Source: Solihabitans fulvus (GTDB lineage Bacteria > Actinomycetota > Actinomycetes > Mycobacteriales > Pseudonocardiaceae). From it: a DNA stretch of 64,000 bases. Location of the stretch: NCBI RefSeq assembly GCF_008386585.1, contig NZ_VUOB01000074.1, forward strand, positions 37,751 through 101,750. Reading direction: 5' to 3'. Numbering within the stretch: position 1 is the first letter of the stretch; each line of letters starts with the position of its first letter. Of this stretch, positions 59,037 through 64,000 are shown piece by piece. The notes below the pieces were generated by a model. The model saw only the letters and a list, made by a program, of their open reading frames with translations. It was not told the origin of the DNA and made no database searches. Both the position numbers and the translations under genes were made by a program.

Positions 59037-60070
59037 GGTTCGCCCCGACCGAGGAGCAGGCGGCGATGCGGTACGCGCTGCGGGAGTTGCTCGCCGACGT
59101 CGACTCGCCCGCCGTCACCCGGGCCTGGGCGCGGGGCGACGCGGCGCCGGGGCTGGCCGTGTGGCGGCGGCTGGCCGACCTGGGGGTCACCGGCGCGCTG
59201 GTGCCCGAGGCGTCGGGTGGCCTTGGCCTGTCGGAGGTCGAGCTGGTGCTGGTGCTGGACGAACTCGGCTATGCCGGGCTGCCTGGGCCGTACGTGGAGT
59301 CCCTCGCGGTCGTGCCGGTACTGCTGGCCGGCCGCGACGAGCCTGGCCGGCTCGCCGCCGTCGCCGAGGGTCGCGCGGTGGCCACCGCGCTACTGCCGCC
59401 GAGGGTGCCGCGCGCGTTGGACGCCGACCGGGCCGACGTGCTGGTGCGCGGCTCGACCGCCGAGATCGCGTTGGTCGGGGGATCCCTGACGCTGGAGTCC
59501 AGTGTGGACGGTGCGCGGCGGCTCTTCCTGGTCGACGGGCCCGCCGTCGTGGTCGCCGAGGGCGCGGCGGCCGGGCGCGTCGTCGATGCGGCGTTTGACG
59601 GTGGCGCACTCGGCTGTGCGGCCCAGTTGCTCGGGGTCGGCAGGCGGCTGTTGGCCATGGCGGTGCGGCACGCCGGCCAGCGGCGGCAGTTCGGCCGGCC
59701 GATCGGGGCGTTCCAGGCCGTGCAGCACCAGTTGGCGGACGTGCTGCTGCGGCTGGAGTTCGCCGGGCCGCTGGTGCGCGGGGCCGCCGTGGCGCTGCGG
59801 GACGGCACGCCGTTCGCGGCGCGGGACGTGTCCTCGGCGAAGCTCGCCGCCGGCGAGGCCGCCAACGCGGCGGCGCGGACCGCGTTGCAGGTACACGGCG
59901 CGATCGGCTACACCGCCGAGCACGAGCTGCACCTCTGGTTGGCCAAGGCGCGCGCGCTGCGGTCCGCGTGGGGAACTCCCGGCTGGCACCGGGATCGCGT
60001 TGCGGCGAGCCTCGCCACCGGCGCGACCGCCCCGATCGGCGCTGTTGACAGCCGAACTGGAAGAGAATGA
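59033..60070 (+). CDS. acyl-CoA dehydrogenase (beta-type)
   Basis: A 345-residue acyl-CoA dehydrogenase-like subunit: FAPTEEQAAMRYALRELLAD, GRRLLAMAVRHAGQRRQFGR then PIGAFQAVQHQLADV, and LQVHGAIGYTAEHELHLWLA. It lacks the long middle FAD/substrate motifs and the C-terminal GTxEIQR of catalytic subunits, the hallmark of beta subunits in alpha2beta2 steroid acyl-CoA dehydrogenases (FadE27/29/32/33 style). GTG start at 59033 overlaps the pentapeptide ORF. Probable partner: the 57664 gene. Confidence 0.85.
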   Translation: MRFAPTEEQAAMRYALRELLADVDSPAVTRAWARGDAAPGLAVWRRLADLGVTGALVPEASGGLGLSEVELVLVLDELGYAGLPGPYVESLAVVPVLLAGRDEPGRLAAVAEGRAVATALLPPRVPRALDADRADVLVRGSTAEIALVGGSLTLESSVDGARRLFLVDGPAVVVAEGAAAGRVVDAAFDGGALGCAAQLLGVGRRLLAMAVRHAGQRRQFGRPIGAFQAVQHQLADVLLRLEFAGPLVRGAAVALRDGTPFAARDVSSAKLAAGEAANAAARTALQVHGAIGYTAEHELHLWLAKARALRSAWGTPGWHRDRVAASLATGATAPIGAVDSRTGRE

Positions 60071-60073
60071 TAA

Positions 60074-60087
60074 AGCAAGTGCTTGGT
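60074..60087. promoter_or_regulatory. KstR2 operator (exact consensus match)
   Basis: AGCAAGTGCTTGGT matches AnCAAGnnCTTGnT at all fixed positions and lies 4 bp past the upstream stop codon, 25 bp before the GTG start of the next acyl-CoA dehydrogenase. It marks an internal KstR2-controlled promoter for the genes from 60.1 kb onward. Confidence 0.85.
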
Positions 60088-60111
60088 TGGTCGACCAGGT
60101 CGGAGGCGCCC

Positions 60112-61245
60112 GTGCACTTCGCGTTCACGCAGGAGCAGGAGCAACTGCGGGCCACCGTCCTGGCCATGCTCGCGCGCCGGCCGGCCGAGCGGCCGCGCGC
60201 GCCGGAGGAGGCCGATCCCGGGTTCGACGCCGTGCTGTGGCGGCGCCTGGCCGGCGAACTGGGGGCGCAAGCGCTTGCTGTGCCTGAGGAATACGGCGGG
60301 CACGGCTTCGGCCTGCTGGAGAGCAACCTCGTCGTCGAGGCGTTGGCCGACGGGCTGGTGCACGGCCCGTTCCTCGGCAGCGCGGTGATCGCGGCGCATG
60401 CGGTGCTGGCGGCGGGCGACCCGGCGGCCTGCGCCCGGCTGCTGCCCGGCATCGCCACTGGCCGAACCGTCGCCGCGCTCGCCTGGGCGGAGCACGGCGG
60501 CTGGTGGCGGATCGGGGCCCAGGCAACCACGGCGACGCGGCGCGGCGACGCGTGGTCGCTGGACGGGGACAAGGTGCTGGTGCTGGACGGCGAGCAGGCC
60601 GACGTGGTGTTGGTGGTGGCCGAGACCGGACGCGGTCCCGCGTTGTTCGAGCTGGACCGCTCGGCACTCGCGGGGTCGGTGCGGCGGGAGACGCCGATGG
60701 ACAGCGGCCGCCGGTCGGCCGCGCTGCGGTTGGTGTCCGCGCCCGCCGTGTTGGTCGGCGCGGAGGGTCGGGGCGCGGAGCTCCTGGCCCGAACGCTGGA
60801 CGTCGCCTGCGCGGCGATCGCGGCGGAGCAGGTCGGGGCCGCCGCGCGCTGCCTGCGCGACACCGTGGCGTACACGAAGGTCCGCGTTCAGTTCGGCCGG
60901 CCCATCGGCGCGTTCCAGGCGGTGAAACACCGGCTCGCCGACCTGTACGTGCGGCTGGAGTCGGCGCGCTCGCTGTCCTACGCGGCGAGTTGGGCCGTGG
61001 CGGTCCGCTCCCCGGACGCGGCGGCGCTGGCCGCGGCGGCCAAGTCGTACGGCTCGCAGGCGTACGCGGCGATCGCGGCGGAAGGCGTCCAGCTGCACGG
61101 CGGCATCGGCGTCACCTGGGAGCACGGGGCGCACCTGCACCTCAAGCGGGCGCACGCGACCGCCCAACTGTTCGGCGATCCGGTCGCGCAGCGGGTGCGG
61201 CTTGGCGGGCTGATCGGCGTCGCGTCGAACGGATCGGAGGCCTGA
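60112..61245 (+). CDS. acyl-CoA dehydrogenase (beta-type)
   Basis: A 377-residue acyl-CoA dehydrogenase-like subunit: FAFTQEQEQLRATVLAMLAR, VRVQFGRPIGAFQAVKHRLA and VQLHGGIGVTWEHGAHLHLK. It lacks the terminal GTxEIQR, so beta-type. GTG 60112 is preferred (CGGAGG 6 bp upstream); the ATG at 60067 would translate through the KstR2 box. It begins an operon with an amidohydrolase-like gene, a crotonase and an alpha-type acyl-CoA dehydrogenase. A second KstR2-like site (one mismatch) lies inside at 60266-60279. Confidence 0.85.
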   Translation: MHFAFTQEQEQLRATVLAMLARRPAERPRAPEEADPGFDAVLWRRLAGELGAQALAVPEEYGGHGFGLLESNLVVEALADGLVHGPFLGSAVIAAHAVLAAGDPAACARLLPGIATGRTVAALAWAEHGGWWRIGAQATTATRRGDAWSLDGDKVLVLDGEQADVVLVVAETGRGPALFELDRSALAGSVRRETPMDSGRRSAALRLVSAPAVLVGAEGRGAELLARTLDVACAAIAAEQVGAAARCLRDTVAYTKVRVQFGRPIGAFQAVKHRLADLYVRLESARSLSYAASWAVAVRSPDAAALAAAAKSYGSQAYAAIAAEGVQLHGGIGVTWEHGAHLHLKRAHATAQLFGDPVAQRVRLGGLIGVASNGSEA

Positions 61246-61247
61246 CC

Positions 61248-62081
61248 GTGCCCATACCGCAGGGCATCGGGGTGATCGACACACTGATCGGCCTCCCGAT
61301 GCCGGACGACGACAGCAAGGCCACCGAGCTGCACGAGGAGATCTCCTATCTGTACCGGTCGTTTCCGCAGGTGCGCCGGCACGAGAACAGCGCGGCGGAC
61401 CTGCTGCGGGAGATGGACCGGCACGGCGTCGAGCGGGGCCTGATCCCCGTGCACTACGGGGACGCGGCCGAGGTCGCCGCCGTGCGGGACCATCCGGACC
61501 GGCTGCTTGGCTGTCTCGATGTGGACCCGAACGCGGGGATGCGGTCGGTGCGCCAGCTCGTCGAGGCGCGCCAGGACCTTGGCGTGGTCGCCGCGCAGTT
61601 CATGCCGTCGATCCTGAGCCCGCCGGTGGCCATCAACGACAAGCGCGCGTACCCGCTGTACGCCAAGTGCGTCGAACTGGACATCCCCATCTTCGTCAAC
61701 GGCGGGATTCCCGGCCCCCTGGTGCCCTACGAGACCCAGCACCCCGGGCTGGTCGACGAGGTCTGCTGCTACTTTCCCGAGCTGCGCTTCGTGTTCCGGC
61801 ACTGCTGCGAGCCCTGGGTCGACCTCACCGTGCGGCTGTTGTTGAAGTACCCCAACCTGTACTACTCCACCACGGCGTTCGCGCCGAAGTACTATCCGAG
61901 GCAGATCATCGAGTTCGCCAACTCGCGCGGCGCGGACAAGGTCCTCTACGGCGGCTACTACCCGTACGGGCTCACCCTGGACCGCATCTTCCGCGAGCTG
62001 GCCGACCTCCCGCTCGCCGACGACGTGTGGCCGAAGTTCCTGCGCGAGAACGCCATTCGGGTGCTCAGGTTGGAGAACTGA
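61248..62081 (+). CDS. amidohydrolase-fold protein lacking metal ligands
   Basis: A 277-residue protein with the layout of amidohydrolase family 2 (TIM barrel): VIDTLIGLPMPD at the start, VAAQFMPSILSPP, IPIFVNGGIPGPL, LRFVFRHCCEPWVDLTVRLL and VLYGGYYPYG at the end. The usual HxH after strand 1 is absent (DTLIG), the strand-5 His is Asn and the GSDYP Asp is Gly/Tyr, so a metal-dependent hydrolase is doubtful. GGAGG precedes GTG 61248. Similar proteins occur in mycobacterial steroid gene clusters. Role unknown; perhaps a decarboxylase-like or binding function. Confidence 0.75.
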   Translation: MPIPQGIGVIDTLIGLPMPDDDSKATELHEEISYLYRSFPQVRRHENSAADLLREMDRHGVERGLIPVHYGDAAEVAAVRDHPDRLLGCLDVDPNAGMRSVRQLVEARQDLGVVAAQFMPSILSPPVAINDKRAYPLYAKCVELDIPIFVNGGIPGPLVPYETQHPGLVDEVCCYFPELRFVFRHCCEPWVDLTVRLLLKYPNLYYSTTAFAPKYYPRQIIEFANSRGADKVLYGGYYPYGLTLDRIFRELADLPLADDVWPKFLRENAIRVLRLEN

Positions 62082-62083
62082 TC

Positions 62084-62869
62084 GTGGAGACCGTTCGGTA
62101 CGAGGTCGGGTCGGGTGTCGCGACGATCACGCTGAACCGGCCCGACCGGCTCAACGCGGTCACCCCCGAGATGGGTGGCGCGGTGAACGAGGCGCTGCGG
62201 CGCGCGGAGCTGGATCCGGACGTGCGCGCCGTCGTGCTCACCGGGGCGGGGCGCGGCTTCTGCGCCGGCGCGGACCTCGCGCTGTTCGAGGACGACGCCG
62301 CCGCGCTGCGGGACGCGACCTCGGCGGAGGGCCTCCGGCCGGAGCTGGCGCTGCGGTCGCACAAGCCGGTGATCGCGGCCGTCAACGGGCCGGCCGCCGG
62401 GGTGGGCTTCGCGTTGATGCTGCACTGCGACCTCAGGTTCGTCGCGGAGCGGGCCAGCCTGACCACGTCGTTCGCCCGGCTCGGCCTGGTCGCCGAGTAC
62501 GGGATGGGATGGCTGCTGCCCAGGATCGTCGGCGTGTCCGCGGCCATGGACCTGTTGCTGTCGGGGCGGCGGATCAGCGGCACGGAGGCGGTGGAGATCG
62601 GCCTCGCGCAGCGGGCGCTGCCGGCCGAGGAGGTGCTGCCGGCGGCCTGGGCCTACGCGGCGGGGCTCGCGCGGGAGTGCTCGCCCCGGTCGCTGGCCGC
62701 GATCAAGGCGCAGGTGTACCGGGGCCTGGACGACTCGTTTCCCAAGGCGCTCGACGAGTCTCGCGAGCTGATGGTTCAGTCGCTGCGGTCGCCGGACCTG
62801 CCGGAGGGGGCGGCGGCCTTCGCCGAGGGGCGCCCGCCGCGCTTCGCGCCGTTGGACACCCCGGAGTAG
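62084..62869 (+). CDS. enoyl-CoA hydratase/isomerase family protein
   Basis: A 261-residue crotonase: VATITLNRPDRLNAVTPEMG, TGAGRGFCAGADLALFEDDA, AAVNGPAAGVGFALMLHCDL and RLGLVAEYGMGWLLPRIVG. It has typical length and an intact oxyanion hole. GTG 62084 lies 2 bp after the amidohydrolase-like stop and the next acyl-CoA dehydrogenase starts 4 bp after its own stop, so these genes are co-transcribed from the KstR2 box at 60074. It would hydrate an enoyl-CoA intermediate. Confidence 0.88.
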   Translation: METVRYEVGSGVATITLNRPDRLNAVTPEMGGAVNEALRRAELDPDVRAVVLTGAGRGFCAGADLALFEDDAAALRDATSAEGLRPELALRSHKPVIAAVNGPAAGVGFALMLHCDLRFVAERASLTTSFARLGLVAEYGMGWLLPRIVGVSAAMDLLLSGRRISGTEAVEIGLAQRALPAEEVLPAAWAYAAGLARECSPRSLAAIKAQVYRGLDDSFPKALDESRELMVQSLRSPDLPEGAAAFAEGRPPRFAPLDTPE

Positions 62870-62873
62870 CGCC

Positions 62874-64000
62874 GTGGACCTGCGGTTCTCGGCGGCAGAA
62901 CAACGGTTCCGCGCCGAGGCGCGGACCTGGTTGCTGACGGCGGTGGCCGGGTTGCCGGCCGAGCCCTCGTTGACCGACTGGCCCGGTCGGCGCAGGTACG
63001 ACACCGCGTGGCAGCGGCTACTGCACCGGGCCGGGTACGCGGGGATTCACTGGCCGGCCGAGTACGGCGGGCGCGGCGCGACGCCGACCGAGCAGCTGAT
63101 CTTCCTTGAGGAGGCGGAACTCGCCGGCGCGCCCTACGCGGCGGCGAACTTCGTCGGGCTGATGCACGCCGGGCCGACGCTGATGGCCGAGGGCACGCGG
63201 GAGCAGCGGCAACGGTTCCTGCCGCCGATCCTGTCCGGTAACGAGGTGTGGTGTCAGGGTTTCTCCGAGCCCGACGCGGGTTCGGACCTCGCCTCGGTGC
63301 GCACGCGGGCGGTGCGGGACGGCGCGGACTACGTGGTGACGGGCCAGAAGGTGTGGACCTCGCACGCGCCCGTCGCGGACTTCTGCGAGCTGTTGGTGCG
63401 CACCGACCCCGACGCGCCGAAGCATCGCGGGTTGAGCTGGCTGATCATGCCGATGGACCTTGCCGGCATTCGGATCCGCCCGCTGCGGACCATCCAAGGC
63501 TCCGACGACTTCGCCGAGGTGTTCCTCGACGAGGTGCGCGTGCCGGTGGCCAACCTGGTCGGCGCGGAACACGACGGTTGGCGCGTCGCGATGGCCACCT
63601 TGGGGTTCGAGCGCGGCACCGTGTTCGTCGGGGAGCTGGTGCACACCAAGGTGTTGCTTGGGCGGCTGGCCCGGTTGGCTCGGGACGTCGGGCGGTGGGA
63701 GGACGCCGGGATTCGGCGGGAGCTCGGCGGGCTGGCGGCGGAGTGCGGCGGGCTGTGGGCGTTGACCCTGCGGGCCGTGTCGGCGGCGACCCGGGGCGAG
63801 GCGTCGGGGGTCGGCGGGTCGGTGTTCAAGCTGCGGTACACCGAGCTGCGGCAGCGGGTGAACGAGCTGGCGGCCCGGTTGCTCGGGCCGGCCGCGTTGG
63901 TGTTGAGCGACCTCGACGGGCTCGGCAACGCGACGCACGCGCAGGAACGGTTGCGGGGGCTGTCGTTGACGATCGCGGGCGGCACCTCCCAAATCCAGCG
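62874..64000 (+). CDS. acyl-CoA dehydrogenase (alpha-type), cut by the window edge
   Basis: About 375 residues are visible from GTG 62874; the 3' end lies beyond the window. Landmarks are complete: IHWPAEYGGRGATPTEQLIF, WCQGFSEPDAGSDLASVRTR, VVTGQKVWTSHAPVADFCEL, ATLGFERGTVFVGELVHTK, and at the edge IAGGTSQIQR, the catalytic-subunit C-terminal motif. It probably pairs with the beta-type acyl-CoA dehydrogenase at 60112 in an alpha2beta2 enzyme. No stop codon or frameshift is seen. Confidence 0.85.
   Translation, partial: MDLRFSAAEQRFRAEARTWLLTAVAGLPAEPSLTDWPGRRRYDTAWQRLLHRAGYAGIHWPAEYGGRGATPTEQLIFLEEAELAGAPYAAANFVGLMHAGPTLMAEGTREQRQRFLPPILSGNEVWCQGFSEPDAGSDLASVRTRAVRDGADYVVTGQKVWTSHAPVADFCELLVRTDPDAPKHRGLSWLIMPMDLAGIRIRPLRTIQGSDDFAEVFLDEVRVPVANLVGAEHDGWRVAMATLGFERGTVFVGELVHTKVLLGRLARLARDVGRWEDAGIRRELGGLAAECGGLWALTLRAVSAATRGEASGVGGSVFKLRYTELRQRVNELAARLLGPAALVLSDLDGLGNATHAQERLRGLSLTIAGGTSQIQ

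Noticed and set aside
60067..60111. Upstream ATG start for the third acyl-CoA dehydrogenase, overlapping the previous stop
   Set aside because: It would translate across an exact KstR2 operator, and a well-spaced Shine-Dalgarno sequence serves GTG 60112 instead.

Overview
The window is high-GC actinobacterial DNA, most likely from a Pseudonocardiales genome (Saccharothrix, Lentzea or Amycolatopsis type). Evidence: strongly GC-biased third codon positions, frequent GTG starts, many ATGA/TGATG stop-start overlaps, a DUF3558-type lipoprotein, an XRE-DUF5753/DUF397 pair and an F420/FMN luciferase-like oxidoreductase set. No tRNA, rRNA, CRISPR array, IS element or phage gene was recognised. Genus assignment is inference.

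Layout. (1) 0-8.6 kb, mixed housekeeping: alpha/beta hydrolase with a divergent PadR regulator whose 3' end is tandemly duplicated, a small unknown protein, a hydroxyacid-oxoacid transhydrogenase, a DUF3558-like lipoprotein, an MscS-type channel, a LytR-CpsA-Psr wall-polymer transferase and a double-TrkA_N channel-like protein. (2) 8.7-14.2 kb: an SsuA/NMT1-type ABC importer closed by a perfect 38-bp palindrome, divergent from a CitA/CitB-type two-component system that probably controls it. (3) 14.2-24.8 kb: one gene of almost 10 kb for a 3307-residue secreted surface protein with 22 DUF11-like repeats, translationally coupled to a small membrane-anchored protein. (4) 25-41 kb: an oxidative catabolic region with two P450s, three luciferase-like monooxygenases (LLM), a flavin reductase, SDR, esterase, aldehyde and alcohol dehydrogenases, a metal-dependent cyclase-family hydrolase and a carboxymuconolactone-decarboxylase-like protein, with PadR and ATPase-LuxR regulators. 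Its substrate is unknown. (5) 41-45.4 kb: XRE/DUF397 pair with palindromic operators, and a secreted GH31 glycosidase carrying an inserted beta-sandwich domain.

(6) 45.5-64 kb is the clearest functional unit: genes for breakdown of steroid rings C and D (HIP, methylhexahydroindanone propionate). Gene order and protein sequence match the KstR2 regulon of Mycobacterium tuberculosis: SDRs (Rv3548c/Rv3549c-like) divergent from echA20-ipdA-ipdB-ipdC, then kstR2, ipdF and fadE30. Two exact matches to the published KstR2 operator AnCAAGnnCTTGnT lie at 56762 and 60074, and a two-mismatch version lies in the SDR/echA20 promoter. These sites tie a further set of acyl-CoA dehydrogenases, crotonases and a degenerate amidohydrolase-fold protein to the same regulon. 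fadD3 and the fadA6 thiolase are not in the window; the cluster runs off the right edge.

How it fits together: after FadD3 activation (gene not seen), FadE30, crotonase and IpdF would process the propionyl side chain and 5-hydroxyl, IpdC and EchA20 would prepare and open ring D, IpdAB would open ring C, and the heteromeric acyl-CoA dehydrogenases at 57.7-64 kb would oxidise the open-chain CoA ester. KstR2, released by HIP-CoA in known systems, would couple all of this to substrate. A TetR-AraC-VOC block with two tandem operators (52.2-54.0 kb) is inserted between the two halves. A recurring local oddity is that short tandem duplications sit at gene boundaries throughout the window, including an Ala/Gly/Val pentapeptide-repeat ORF wedged, stop-to-start, between two acyl-CoA dehydrogenase genes.
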